Assembly: GCF_001894885.1 (NCBI RefSeq) | Contig: NZ_BCXB01000001.1 | Coordinates: 310,001 to 374,000, forward strand | DNA: 64,000 nucleotides | Direction of reading: 5' to 3' | Source: Rhodococcus marinonascens NBRC 14363 | GTDB taxonomy: Bacteria; Actinomycetota; Actinomycetes; Mycobacteriales; Mycobacteriaceae | In this document: positions 1 to 8,654 of the stretch, piece by piece | How positions within the stretch are numbered: the first letter of the stretch is position 1 | How the letters are laid out: each line of letters opens with the position of its first letter | Notes under the pieces: generated by a model | Databases searched by the model: none | What the model saw: only the letters and a program-made list of their open reading frames with translations | What the model was told of the DNA's origin: nothing | Made by a program: the position numbers and the translations under genes

Positions 1-535
1 CCGCGAAGATGGTCGGCAGGCTCTCGGCGAACTGGTAGCCAATCTTCTCGCGGGTGACTCCCGCCGAGACGAGGCCGACGATCCGGCCCCCGTCGTAGAC
101 CGGAGCGACCGTTCGGACCGATGGTCCGAGCGAACCGGTGTACGTCTCGGTGAATGTCTCCCCTGCGCGTGCGCGTTCGGTGTTCCCGGAGAAAGTGCCG
201 CCGATCATCTGCGGATTGGTGTGGGTGTATCTGACGGCTGCGGGTGTCATCACGACGATGAAATCGATGCCGGTGGCGAGGCGGATCCGCTCGGTCTCGG
301 GCTGTAGAACCGCCGTCGGGTCGGGGGTTCGCAACGCCTCGACCGTGCCGTCCGACAGCGCGAGCGTCGTGGCGACGGCCGTCACCGCGCGCTGAGCGGA
401 TTCATCACTCTCGTGGCGCTGGTCTATGACGGCAAGTGCCGTTCCCGCTCCGATGACCAGCACCAATACGACCAGTTGCAGGAGGAAGAGCTGCCCGGCC
501 ATGCTCATCGGCCGTCTTGCCGGATGGTGGGGCAC
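1..535 (-). CDS. CitA/DcuS-type sensor histidine kinase, N-terminal part (cut by window edge)
   Basis: Only about 178 N-terminal residues are visible and the gene runs off the left edge. The visible part has a membrane helix at about residues 15-35 (QLVVLVLVIGAGTALAV), followed by an extracytoplasmic sensor region with the motifs FIVVMTP, RYTHTNPQ and GRIVGLVSAGVTREKI. These are typical of the Cache/PDC domain of citrate and C4-dicarboxylate sensor kinases. I chose the GTG at 535 because AGGAG lies 7 nt upstream; an ATG at 508 is the alternative. It is divergent from the dicarboxylate symporter gene at 668, so it probably senses the substrate and, through a response regulator outside the window, controls that gene. 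The kinase domain itself cannot be seen. Confidence 0.85.
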   Translation of the reverse strand, partial: MPHHPARRPMSMAGQLFLLQLVVLVLVIGAGTALAVIDQRHESDESAQRAVTAVATTLALSDGTVEALRTPDPTAVLQPETERIRLATGIDFIVVMTPAAVRYTHTNPQMIGGTFSGNTERARAGETFTETYTGSLGPSVRTVAPVYDGGRIVGLVSAGVTREKIGYQFAESLPTIFA

Positions 536-667
536 TGCAGTTCTCCTGAACGTAATGAACACAACCTTGCTCGAGCGGGGCGGTGACCTACAAGATTTCC
601 CACGACGTGATCGCGGTCACTACCGGGCTCACCGTTCAGCTTGCCATTCGAATTGGAGGACGAACCC

Positions 668-2068
668 GTGAGTGACGAACGCTCGAGTATCGCGACAGGA
701 CTAGTGAAGAAGCGCGACCGCACACACTGGTTGTACATGGGTGTCATCCTCGCCGTGGTGGCGGGCATCTTGGTCGGATGGCTCGCGCCTGGGGTCGGCA
801 AGTCGGTCGGCGTGCTCGGCACGATGTTCGTGGACCTGATCAAGATGATGATCAGCCCGGTCATCTTCTGCACGATCGTGCTGGGTATCGGCTCGGTGAA
901 GGCAGCAGCCAAGGTCGGCAAGGTTGGTGGGCTGGCCCTCACCTACTTCATCGGTATGTCCACCGTTGCCCTCGGCATCGGATTGCTGGTAGGCAATCTG
1001 CTTCATGCAGGTTCCGGGCTGAAGATCAGCGCGGACGTCGCCGGAACCAGTGCGCAACTCGCGGAGCAGTCTCACGGCGCCGGCGGCACCATGGACTTCG
1101 TCTCGTCGATCATCCCGACTTCGCTGCTGTCTTCGCTGACCGCGGGCAGCGTCCTGCAGACGCTGTTCGTCGCCTTGCTCGTCGGCTTCGGAGTGCAGGC
1201 CCTGGGCAAGCAGGGAGAACCGATCCTGCGCGGTGTCGGCTACGTCCAGAAGCTCGTCTTCAAGATTCTGTCGATGATCCTGTGGCTGGCACCGATCGGA
1301 GCCTTCGGTGCCATCGCGAACGTAGTTGGCCAGACCGGTCTCGCCGCGGTTGTCCAGCTCGCAACCCTGATGCTCGGCTTCTACCTGACCTGCCTGATCT
1401 TCGTGTTCGGTGTTCTCGGATCGATCCTCCGAGTCGTTGCCGGTGTCTCCATCTTCAAGCTGGTGAGATACCTGGCACGCGAGTACCTGCTGATCTTCGC
1501 CACGTCCTCGTCCGAGTCGGCGCTGCCCCGTCTGATCGCGAAAATGGAACATATCGGTGTCGAGCGCACCACAGTCGGCATCGTCGTTCCCACCGGCTAC
1601 TCGTTCAACCTCGACGGCACCGCTATCTACTTGACCATGGCGTCGCTCTTCATCGCGGACGCCATGGGCCGGCCGCTCTTCTTCACTGAACAGTTGTCGC
1701 TGCTGCTGTTCATGATCATCGCGTCAAAGGGTGCTGCCGGAGTCAGCGGTGCCGGTCTCGCCACGCTCGCCGGCGGGTTGCAGAGCCACCGCCCCGAACT
1801 ACTCGACGGTGTCGGTCTCATCGTCGGTATCGACCGGTTCATGTCCGAGGCTCGCGCGGTCACGAACTTCTCCGGCAACGCTGTTGCCACCCTGCTCGTC
1901 GGTTCGTGGACCCATACCGTCGACGCCGAGCGCGTCCGTACCGTCCTCGACGGCACACTGCCGTTCGACGAGTCGATGATGGTCGACGAGGGCCACGGTG
2001 AGTCCGTCGAAGAGTTGGCTGTCGAGGACCCTGCCATCAGCGAGCAGCGCATCCTCACGAGGATCTGA
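668..2068 (+). CDS. dctA: C4-dicarboxylate:cation symporter DctA
   Basis: This is a DAACS-family symporter that imports succinate, fumarate or malate with cations. Family signatures are all present: VDLIKMMISPVIFCTIVLGI near the N terminus, TSSSESALPRLIAKMEHIGV in the re-entrant loop region, GYSFNLDGTAIYL, and SKGAAGVSGAGLATLAGGL. The length of 466 aa is normal for DctA. I chose the GTG at 668 because GGAGG lies 8 nt upstream; an in-frame ATG at 641 would add nine residues without a better ribosome site. The divergent sensor-kinase gene at 535 suggests two-component induction by dicarboxylates from the shared 130-bp intergenic region. Confidence 0.93.
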   Translation: MSDERSSIATGLVKKRDRTHWLYMGVILAVVAGILVGWLAPGVGKSVGVLGTMFVDLIKMMISPVIFCTIVLGIGSVKAAAKVGKVGGLALTYFIGMSTVALGIGLLVGNLLHAGSGLKISADVAGTSAQLAEQSHGAGGTMDFVSSIIPTSLLSSLTAGSVLQTLFVALLVGFGVQALGKQGEPILRGVGYVQKLVFKILSMILWLAPIGAFGAIANVVGQTGLAAVVQLATLMLGFYLTCLIFVFGVLGSILRVVAGVSIFKLVRYLAREYLLIFATSSSESALPRLIAKMEHIGVERTTVGIVVPTGYSFNLDGTAIYLTMASLFIADAMGRPLFFTEQLSLLLFMIIASKGAAGVSGAGLATLAGGLQSHRPELLDGVGLIVGIDRFMSEARAVTNFSGNAVATLLVGSWTHTVDAERVRTVLDGTLPFDESMMVDEGHGESVEELAVEDPAISEQRILTRI

Positions 2069-2186
2069 CACCGACCCCCCGAGGTAAACTTCTGTGCGCC
2101 CGGGCGATTCGACGTCCGGGACACAGAGTTTCCTCAGCGCACAGGGTCTTCTGAACGCACATGTTTTGTGGGCTACGTTGGTTCGC

Positions 2187-2681
2187 ATGACGACTCCTGT
2201 TCAGAACATCAGCATCAACACCCTCGGCGGCACGCCGACCTCGCTCGGCGAGTATGACGGCCGCGCCGTCCTAGTCGTGAACGTTGCCTCGAAGTGCGGG
2301 CTCACCCCTCAGTACGGGGGCCTCGAGAAGCTGGCCACCGACTACGCCGACCGCGGACTGACCGTGGTCGGCATTCCGTGCAACCAGTTCATGGGGCAAG
2401 AGCCCGGCACCGCAGAGGAGATCGAGACCTTCTGCTCCACGAGTTACGGCGTCACGTTCCCGTTGCTCGAGAAAATCGAGGTGAATGGTGAGAATCGACA
2501 TCCGCTGTATGGCGAGCTGACGAAGGCCGAGGACGGCGAGGGCGCCGCGGGCGACATTCAGTGGAACTTCGAGAAGTTTCTCGTCGCCCCCGACGGCACT
2601 GTCGTGAACCGGTTCCGCCCCCGCACCGAACCTGATGCTCCCGAGGTCGTCGCCGCGATCGAGGCGGTCCTGCCGCGGTAG
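2187..2681 (+). CDS. glutathione peroxidase-type thiol peroxidase
   Basis: The protein is a 164-aa member of the GPx/BsaA family, which reduces peroxides. The peroxidatic cysteine is in VNVASKCGLTPQY, the conserved Gln region is GIPCNQFMGQEPG, and the Trp motif is DIQWNFEKFLV, so the Cys/Gln/Trp set is complete and no selenocysteine is needed. Rhodococci use mycothiol rather than glutathione, so the physiological reductant is more likely thioredoxin or mycothiol (inference). TACGTT at 2174-2179 lies 7 nt upstream of the ATG and there is no clear ribosome site, suggesting a leaderless message. The frame is open upstream to 2094, but that part does not resemble the family. Confidence 0.9.
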   Translation: MTTPVQNISINTLGGTPTSLGEYDGRAVLVVNVASKCGLTPQYGGLEKLATDYADRGLTVVGIPCNQFMGQEPGTAEEIETFCSTSYGVTFPLLEKIEVNGENRHPLYGELTKAEDGEGAAGDIQWNFEKFLVAPDGTVVNRFRPRTEPDAPEVVAAIEAVLPR

Positions 2682-2690
2682 GTAGTCCGA

Positions 2691-2737
2691 CAGTCGTGCC
2701 CCCTTTCCCGTAGTGCAGTCGTGCACGCTTTCCCGTA
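2691..2737. repeat. short imperfect direct repeat downstream of the peroxidase gene
   Basis: Two copies of CAGTCGTGC followed by CTTTCCCGTAG occur at 2691-2713 and 2716-2737. They lie just after the peroxidase stop codon and before the DUF2334-like gene. The function is unknown; it may be a small intergenic duplication. Confidence 0.6.
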
Positions 2738-2788
2738 GCGACCCTCTGGGTTGGTTCCTCGTTCACGTCTTCCTGCCAGAGTGGCGTC

Positions 2789-3511
2789 ATGACCGGACAG
2801 CTGATCGTGTCGGTGTCGGGAATCAAGGATGAGACGCGCGACTTCACGGCCTCGTTCGCGGAGGAGATGGACTCGCGGGGCGTGCCGCTGTCGCTGCTCG
2901 TGGCCCCGCGACTGAAGGACAAGTATCGACTCGTCAACGATCCTGAGACGCAGAATTGGCTCCGCAAGCGCAGGTCTCTCGGTGACGCCGTCCTCTTGCA
3001 CGGATACGACCAGGCTGCGACGAAGCGTCGTCGGGCCGAGTTTGCAACGCTGCCTGAACATGAAGCGCGACTACGTCTGCTCGCGGCGGATCGCGTGATG
3101 GAGCAGACCGGTCTGCGCACTCGACTGTTCGCCCCGCCGCGATGGCTGGCATCGCAGGGCGCGGTTGCGGCACTGCCGTCCGTGGGGTTCCGGTTACTGG
3201 CCGGGAAGACCGCTATACATGACCTCACGCGCAGAACGGACCTCACGTGCGAGACGTCCGTGCGCTCGCGCGTGCTGAGGATCGATGGGGGATTCCGCGC
3301 CGAACCGTTGTGGTGCCGGGCACTTCTCCTCGGCATCGGACGAACCGCCAAGAGCGGTGGATTGGTGCGCCTCGCCGTCACCGCCAAGCAGTTGGGTGTG
3401 TGCGGACCTCGACAGGCTTTGCTCGACGCCGTCGACCTCGCACTCGACCACAGTGCGCACCCGGTGGTGTATCGGTGGCGCCCACGGACCCCGCACGTCG
3501 GCGCCGCCTGA
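2789..3511 (+). CDS. DUF2334 / polysaccharide deacetylase-like protein
   Basis: The 240-aa protein begins LIVSVSGIKDETRDFTASFAEEM and contains a sequence typical of deacetylase-like barrels: a variable central part with LLHGYDQ (His near the expected metal site) and then LFAPPRWLASQGAVAALPSVGFRLLAG. This pattern matches the DUF2334 branch of the NodB-like superfamily in actinobacteria. No signal peptide is evident, so it is probably cytoplasmic. The substrate cannot be inferred. It is a monocistronic-looking gene, tail to tail with the MBL-fold gene at 3528. Confidence 0.7.
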   Translation: MTGQLIVSVSGIKDETRDFTASFAEEMDSRGVPLSLLVAPRLKDKYRLVNDPETQNWLRKRRSLGDAVLLHGYDQAATKRRRAEFATLPEHEARLRLLAADRVMEQTGLRTRLFAPPRWLASQGAVAALPSVGFRLLAGKTAIHDLTRRTDLTCETSVRSRVLRIDGGFRAEPLWCRALLLGIGRTAKSGGLVRLAVTAKQLGVCGPRQALLDAVDLALDHSAHPVVYRWRPRTPHVGAA

Positions 3512-3527
3512 GTTACCGCCGTTGGGA

Positions 3528-4175
3528 TCAGGCGACCTCGATGCTCGACTCTTCGGGCATCGTGCGGAAGTCGGTTCCATCGGCGGCCATGTCCGCGAAG
3601 CGGGCGTAGAAGATCCCGGTGGCCTCGTTCGCGATGATGGCCTGGTGAATGGGCACCGCGACGCGCGGCGCCACGGCACGCAGGTAGTCGATGGTCTCGG
3701 ACATCTTCATCCACGGAGCAGCTGCGGGCAGGGCGAGGACGTCGACCTTCTGCTCGGGGACGAATAGCGAGTCGCCCGGATGCATCAGTCGAGCGGGATT
3801 ATCGGCGTCGCCGAGCAGGAATGCCGTGTTGTCGATCACCGGGATGTCGGGGTGGATGACAGCGTGCGTCCCGCCGGTTCCTGTGACATGGACTCCGCCG
3901 ACCTGGAATTCGTCACCGGCATGCACTCCCCGCCACCCGCCGCCGAGTTGGGTCGCGGTCTGCGGGTCCGAGTAGAGCGCTGCCCCGGGGTTCGCCTCGA
4001 CGAGTGCGGGTAGTCGTTGCTGATCGGCGTGGTCAGCGTGTTGGTGGGTCACGAGGATCGCGTCCAGGCCGGTGATGCCTTCGAATCCGTGGGAGAAGCT
4101 GCCGGGGTCGATGAGAATGGTCGATCCGTTCAACTCGACGAGAACGCAACTGTGGCCGAAGTGAGTCAGTCTCAT
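3528..4175 (-). CDS. MBL-fold metallo-hydrolase (UlaG-like)
   Basis: A 215-aa metallo-beta-lactamase fold hydrolase. The metal-binding motif is THQHADHAD, further ligands appear to be in HPGDSLF and PIHQAI, and the N terminus ([22 protein letters not shown]) is the usual beta-sandwich start of the UlaG/YhfI-like group. The enzymes of this group act on phosphoesters or lactones, but the substrate here is unknown. CATACT on the minus strand ends 7 nt before the ATG, so the mRNA is probably leaderless. It is divergent from purS but shows no functional link to purine synthesis. Confidence 0.85.
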   Translation of the reverse strand: MRLTHFGHSCVLVELNGSTILIDPGSFSHGFEGITGLDAILVTHQHADHADQQRLPALVEANPGAALYSDPQTATQLGGGWRGVHAGDEFQVGGVHVTGTGGTHAVIHPDIPVIDNTAFLLGDADNPARLMHPGDSLFVPEQKVDVLALPAAAPWMKMSETIDYLRAVAPRVAVPIHQAIIANEATGIFYARFADMAADGTDFRTMPEESSIEVA

Positions 4176-4306
4176 GCATTCGAGTATGCGCCCGCGCGCA
4201 TGGCTCGTCCCGTTCGTCCGATGCGGACCCCAATCAGATAGCCCGGTAAACTTCCGGGTGCCCGGTGCTCCGCCCTGGGCTCGCGTACAACTACCGAGGA
4301 GAGCAC

Positions 4307-4546
4307 GTGGCCCGTGTCGTCGTCGAAGTCATGCCCAAGGCCGAGATTCTCGACCCCCAGGGGCAGGCCATTGCCGGAGCGCTACCCCGGCTCGGCTTCG
4401 CTGGAGTTTCCGATGTCCGTCAGGGCAAGAGGTTCGAACTAGAGGTCGACGGCAGCGTCGACGACGCTCAGCTCGAGAAAATCGCCGAGGCACTGCTGGC
4501 CAACACGGTGATCGAGGACTGGACCATCAGGCGCGTCGAGGCATGA
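4307..4546 (+). CDS. purS: phosphoribosylformylglycinamidine synthase subunit PurS
   Basis: A 79-aa protein that bridges PurQ and PurL in the three-subunit FGAM synthase, step 4 of purine biosynthesis. Typical residues are [19 protein letters not shown] at the start and [12 protein letters not shown] in the middle. The start is the GTG at 4307, with GAGGAG about 6 nt upstream; the frame is open to 4265 but the extra residues do not fit the family. The stop overlaps the purQ start as ATGA at 4543-4546, so the two genes are translationally coupled. Confidence 0.95.
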   Translation: MARVVVEVMPKAEILDPQGQAIAGALPRLGFAGVSDVRQGKRFELEVDGSVDDAQLEKIAEALLANTVIEDWTIRRVEA

Positions 4547-5220
4547 GCGCCCGCGTCGGAGTCATCACTTTTCCCGGCACCCTCGACGACGTCGACGCCG
4601 CACGCGCGGTGAACCTCGCCGGCGGCGAGGCAGTGAGCCTGTGGCACGGCGACGCCGACCTCAGAGGCGTCGACGCCGTCATCGTGCCCGGCGGTTTCTC
4701 CTACGGCGACTACCTGCGTGCCGGTGCCATCGCGCGATTCGCCCCCGTGATGGGCAAGGTCGTACAGGCAGCGCAGGGTGGCATGCCAGTCCTGGGTATC
4801 TGCAACGGGTTCCAAATTCTGTGCGAAGCGGGCCTGCTGCCAGGCGCACTCACCCGCAACCAGGGCCTGCACTTCATCTGCCGCGACGAATGGCTGAAGG
4901 TGGAGTCCACCTCCACCGCGTGGACGTCCCGCTACGAGTCGGGCGCAGAGATCCTTGTCCCGCTCAAGTCCGGTGAGGGCAACTATCAGGCATCGGAGAA
5001 CGTCCTCGACCAACTCGAAGGTGATGGCCGTGTGGTGTTCCGGTACGCGGGCGAAAACCAGAACGGCTCTCAGCGAGGCATCGCCGGCATCGCCTCGGCC
5101 AACGGTCGTGTCGTCGGTCTCATGCCGCACCCCGAGCATGCCACCGAGGCCCTCACCGGACCCAGTGACGACGGACTCGGCATGTTCTACTCCGTCCTCG
5201 ACAGTGTCATCTCGGCCTGA
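4543..5220 (+). CDS. purQ: phosphoribosylformylglycinamidine synthase glutaminase subunit PurQ
   Basis: This 225-aa class I glutamine amidotransferase supplies ammonia to PurL. The nucleophile cysteine is in [11 protein letters not shown] and the His-Glu pair is in [25 protein letters not shown] is also diagnostic. It overlaps purS by four bases. The synthetase gene purL is not adjacent: four kilobases with a VOC protein, an aminopeptidase and a secreted protein separate them, as in related genomes where the pur genes are dispersed. The last 15 bases are part of a 16-bp tandem repeat that runs beyond the stop codon. Confidence 0.97.
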   Translation: MSARVGVITFPGTLDDVDAARAVNLAGGEAVSLWHGDADLRGVDAVIVPGGFSYGDYLRAGAIARFAPVMGKVVQAAQGGMPVLGICNGFQILCEAGLLPGALTRNQGLHFICRDEWLKVESTSTAWTSRYESGAEILVPLKSGEGNYQASENVLDQLEGDGRVVFRYAGENQNGSQRGIAGIASANGRVVGLMPHPEHATEALTGPSDDGLGMFYSVLDSVISA

Positions 5221-5252
5221 GGTCATCTCGGCCTGAGGTCGTCTCGGCCTGA
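5206..5252 (+). repeat. 16-bp tandem repeat across the purQ stop codon
   Basis: The unit GGTCATCTCGGCCTGA is present about three times (5206-5220, 5221-5236, 5237-5252, the last with a G for A), followed by a partial copy. Each unit contains a TGA, and the first TGA is the purQ stop codon. It looks like replication slippage that duplicated the C-terminal codons without changing the protein. Confidence 0.9.
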
Positions 5253-5326
5253 GGTCGTCACCTGAGCCGGTCAGGCGGGTCGAGGTTCGGCAGAAAGATG
5301 TCGGTGGTCACCTCTACCGTGCGGGC

Positions 5327-5683
5327 ATGGCACTCACACTAGGCATGATCACGTTCGACACCACGGATCCCAAGCCGCTCGCGGCCTGGTGGGCTAAGCA
5401 CACGGCGGGGACGGTCGAGGAGGAGAACGACGGCTGGTTCTGCATCGTCGGCCTTCCGAAGTCCCCGCAGAAACTCGCTTTCCAGAAGATCGACGACCCC
5501 ACCCCGGGTAAGAACCGCATCCACCTCGACCTCTTGTGTGACAACCTCGACGAGGAAATGAACCAGCTGACCTCGGACGGCGCGACTGTGGTCGGGCAGC
5601 ACGAGCTGAACGGCGGTTTCCGCTGGGTCACGCTCGCCGATCCGGACGGCAATCAGTTCTGCATCTCGGGTCCGGAGGTGTAA
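5327..5683 (+). CDS. VOC family (glyoxalase-like) protein
   Basis: A 118-aa single-domain vicinal-oxygen-chelate protein. The order of elements ([20 protein letters not shown], then [19 protein letters not shown], then [16 protein letters not shown]) is the beta-alpha-beta-beta-beta pattern of the glyoxalase-like family. The His of IHLDL and the acidic residue of DPDGNQF could serve as metal ligands. Proteins of this type include resistance and dioxygenase homologues, and no substrate can be named. TACCGT at 5315-5320 sits 6 nt before the ATG with no ribosome site, indicating a leaderless message. Confidence 0.85.
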   Translation: MALTLGMITFDTTDPKPLAAWWAKHTAGTVEEENDGWFCIVGLPKSPQKLAFQKIDDPTPGKNRIHLDLLCDNLDEEMNQLTSDGATVVGQHELNGGFRWVTLADPDGNQFCISGPEV

Positions 5684-5712
5684 GCAGCCGTGGGGCGGGC
5701 ATGATTGGCGCC

Positions 5713-6996
5713 ATGCCTTCCACAACGTGGGCCGACGCCCAGGGACTGTGTACCTTCGTCGATGCGTCACCGTCGCCGTTCCACGTGTGCGCGACGGTGT
5801 CGACGTCACTCACCGGCAACGGTTTCACCGAGTTGTACGAAACAGATTCGTGGCCCGGCGAACCCGGTCGCTACTTCCTGGTGCGCGGCGGATCGCTCAT
5901 CGCGTGGAGTACCGAGCAGGTCAGTCGGACAGCGCCGTTCCGTATCGTCGGTGGCCATACCGACAGCCCGAACCTGCGCGTCAAGCAACATCCCGATCTG
6001 CCGTCGGCCGGGTGGCAGATGGTGGGTCTCGAACCGTACGGGGGTGCCTGGCTCAACTCGTGGCTCGACCGCGACCTGGGCATCTCGGGCCGGCTCAGTG
6101 TGCGGGTGGGTAACACGGTGGAACAGAAGCTGGTCCACATCGATGAGCCGATCCTGCGGGTGCCGCAATTGGCGATCCATCTCTCGGAGGATCGCAAGGG
6201 CGTGCACCTCGATCCGCAACGTCACCTCAACGCGGTGTGGGGCGTCGGCAACGAGCGGCGATCGTTCATCGACTTCGTGGCGACCGCGGCGGAGGTGTCC
6301 GCAGACTCGGTGCTCGGGTGGGAACTGATGACCCACGACCTCGCCCCCAGCACACTGGTTGGTGCCGAGCAGGACCTCGTCAGCGCTCCGAGGCTCGATA
6401 ACCAGGGCACCTGTTATGCCGGAACCCAGGCACTGCTGGCGGTGGCCGAGAACCCGGGCACCCACGTCCCGGTACTCGCGCTGTTCGACCATGAGGAAGT
6501 GGGCAGCATGTCGGATCGCGGGGCGTTCTCGGATCTGCTGAACACGGTCCTCGAGCGGATAGTGCTCGGGCGCGGAGGCGGACGAGAAGAATTTCTACAG
6601 GCAATGGCAGGGTCGGTGTGTGCGTCCGGAGACATGGCGCACGCGACGCACCCCAACTACCCGGATCGACACGAACCGGCCCACCGGATCGCCGTCAACG
6701 GGGGGCCGGTACTCAAGGTCAACCAGAACCTGCGATACGCCACCGACGCGGCCGGAGCAGGCGCGTTCGCATTGGCCTGCGACCAGGCGGGGGTGCCCAT
6801 GCAGAGGTACGTGCACCGAGCAGATCTGCCGTGCGGATCCACCATCGGTCCGATCACCGCGTCGCGGACCGGGCTGAGCACCGTCGACGTCGGCGCTGCC
6901 CAGTTGGGGATGCACTCCTCGCGGGAACTCATGGGCGCCCGTGACGTACGGGGGTATTCCGATGCACTTGCCGCCTTCCTGACCCCGGCGGGCTAG
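5713..6996 (+). CDS. apeB: M18 family aminopeptidase
   Basis: A 427-aa zinc aminopeptidase of the M18 (aspartyl aminopeptidase) family, which removes N-terminal residues from peptides in the cytoplasm. Motifs include [10 protein letters not shown] at the N terminus, [16 protein letters not shown] (first metal ligand His-Thr-Asp), [16 protein letters not shown] (catalytic Glu pair), and [14 protein letters not shown] near the end (final His). The length is normal. An in-frame ATG at 5701 is the alternative start; 5713 is preferred from the family's usual N terminus. Confidence 0.93.
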   Translation: MPSTTWADAQGLCTFVDASPSPFHVCATVSTSLTGNGFTELYETDSWPGEPGRYFLVRGGSLIAWSTEQVSRTAPFRIVGGHTDSPNLRVKQHPDLPSAGWQMVGLEPYGGAWLNSWLDRDLGISGRLSVRVGNTVEQKLVHIDEPILRVPQLAIHLSEDRKGVHLDPQRHLNAVWGVGNERRSFIDFVATAAEVSADSVLGWELMTHDLAPSTLVGAEQDLVSAPRLDNQGTCYAGTQALLAVAENPGTHVPVLALFDHEEVGSMSDRGAFSDLLNTVLERIVLGRGGGREEFLQAMAGSVCASGDMAHATHPNYPDRHEPAHRIAVNGGPVLKVNQNLRYATDAAGAGAFALACDQAGVPMQRYVHRADLPCGSTIGPITASRTGLSTVDVGAAQLGMHSSRELMGARDVRGYSDALAAFLTPAG

Positions 6997-7048
6997 CATC
7001 GCTCGGTCGCCGTTCGCGATGTGGTCGACGCACAATCGGCACGGCGAT

Positions 7049-7094
7049 GTTACTTGCAACTGACAACAATTGTCACATCAGCCGCTACAGTAAC
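7049..7094. promoter_or_regulatory. nested inverted repeats in the upstream region of the DUF4185 gene
   Basis: A perfect inverted repeat TGACAA-N3-TTGTCA lies at 7061-7075 and is itself framed by GTTACT (7049-7054) and AGTAAC (7089-7094). The sites are about 70-115 bp before the GTG start of the secreted protein, where an operator would be expected. The cognate regulator is not identified. Confidence 0.45.
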
Positions 7095-7164
7095 AATTTG
7101 CTCGTGTTTGCTGGGCCTGGCTCCCTCTTGCGTCCACGTGTCGAATCTTGAAAGGACCTTGTCT

Positions 7165-8514
7165 GTGCATCCCGTGAAGCGGTCTTGGCCGGCGACGTTG
7201 TCTGCGACCGCGGTCGCACTCTTACTCTCGGCGTCAGCGGTCTCGGCGGCCCCAGCTCTGGGGGGACCGTGTGGTCAGGGCGGATCGGGAAGTTCGAGCG
7301 GCAGCAGTGGGTCCAGCGGTAGCAGCGGTAGCCTCCGTGTGCTGGCTGCGGCCATGCCCTGGATCATCGGCCCGCCCGACGGCGGAGTCCCGCAACTGAC
7401 CGGCAAGACCAAGGCGATCGAGATGGTCACCGGTCCGGGAAGCCCGAACGACACCATCGCACGCTTCAACGTCTCGGGCACCGACCTGGGCATCATGTGG
7501 GACAACGGCGGCGCCCTCGGCCGCGACGACGTGCTCATGGCCTTCGGCGACACCGTCGGCGACTGTGATGCCGCAGGCGATGATTGGCGCAGCAACGTGC
7601 TGTTCCGCAGCTCCGACACGGTGCTGCGCGACGGCATGAGCATCGACACTTCACCGCTGAACGGGCCGAACAACTCGAAGGAGATCATCCCCGGTTTCGG
7701 CATCCCGGGCGAGTTCACGACCATTCCCACCGCCGGCATCGCGGTGGACGGGGTTCAATACGTCCGGTTCATGTCGGTGCGTTCCTGGGACCAGCCGGGT
7801 TACTGGACCACTAACTACTCGGCCATCGCACATTCGGAGGACAACGGCGAGACCTGGACCGCCGATCCCGCGACCGTCCGCGCCAACATCGAGGGCATCG
7901 ACATCCCGGGAATCCCGGCGGTTACCCCCGGTAACTCGCAGTTCCAGCAGAGCGCCTTCGTCCACGGCAGAGACGCCGACGGCAACGACGACGGTTACGT
8001 CTACGAGTTCGGTACCCCGTCCGGCCGTCAGGGCAGCGCGCTACTCGCACGGGTTCTCGGTCCGCAGATCCGCGATCTGAACGCCTACGAGTACTGGGAC
8101 GGCATCGACTGGACCCCCGACTTGAAGCTCGCGGTGCCGGTGATCGAATCACCGGTCAGTGAGCTGGGCGTCCAGTGGAACGACTACCTGGGCAAGTACG
8201 TGGCGATGTACACCGACGCCTCGAACTCGCTCGTGATCCGGCAGGCTGACAGCCTCCAGGGGCAGTGGAGCGGGACGCAGACCATTCTGAGCGAGCAGCT
8301 GGTGCCCTCGCTCTACGGCGGCTTCATGCATCCGTGGGCTAGCGGCCAATACCTCGAGTTCGTGGCCACTACCTGGGACCGCTACAACGTCATCTACATG
8401 CGTACCGACCTGGACGGCCTGCAGATGGCGTCGACCGACAAGGCGAACCGGCCGGACCCCGCGACCACCGGCGAGTCGAAACTGTTGAAGGTCGAATACC
8501 CGGACGAACAGTGA
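7165..8514 (+). CDS. secreted DUF4185 protein, candidate endo-D-arabinanase (GH183-like)
   Basis: The protein is about 449 aa with a clear signal peptide (ATLSATAVALLLSASAVSAA, then APALG), then a Ser-Gly-rich linker and a beta-propeller-like domain. The motifs GIMWDNGG, LMAFGDTVGDC, WRSNVLFRSSDTVL and the repeated AHSEDNGETW, SNSLVIRQADSLQGQWSG pattern match the DUF4185 family. Members of this family from mycobacteria have been reported as endo-D-arabinanases (GH183) acting on arabinogalactan or lipoarabinomannan. That activity is inferred here from family membership. The GTG at 7165 was chosen because AAAGGA precedes it by about 9 nt and it places the signal peptide at the N terminus. Confidence 0.8.
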   Translation: MHPVKRSWPATLSATAVALLLSASAVSAAPALGGPCGQGGSGSSSGSSGSSGSSGSLRVLAAAMPWIIGPPDGGVPQLTGKTKAIEMVTGPGSPNDTIARFNVSGTDLGIMWDNGGALGRDDVLMAFGDTVGDCDAAGDDWRSNVLFRSSDTVLRDGMSIDTSPLNGPNNSKEIIPGFGIPGEFTTIPTAGIAVDGVQYVRFMSVRSWDQPGYWTTNYSAIAHSEDNGETWTADPATVRANIEGIDIPGIPAVTPGNSQFQQSAFVHGRDADGNDDGYVYEFGTPSGRQGSALLARVLGPQIRDLNAYEYWDGIDWTPDLKLAVPVIESPVSELGVQWNDYLGKYVAMYTDASNSLVIRQADSLQGQWSGTQTILSEQLVPSLYGGFMHPWASGQYLEFVATTWDRYNVIYMRTDLDGLQMASTDKANRPDPATTGESKLLKVEYPDEQ

Positions 8515-8654
8515 CCCGCCGACCCAAGTCCGACATCATCGATGGGGTTTGCGGCCAGTCGGTGTGGGAACGGGCCGCCGGATAGACTGGCGACCGGCAT
8601 GCCGCCGCCAAGGCGTGCCGTTTCGACTCCCGCAGAGAAGGGACTCCACCTCCA

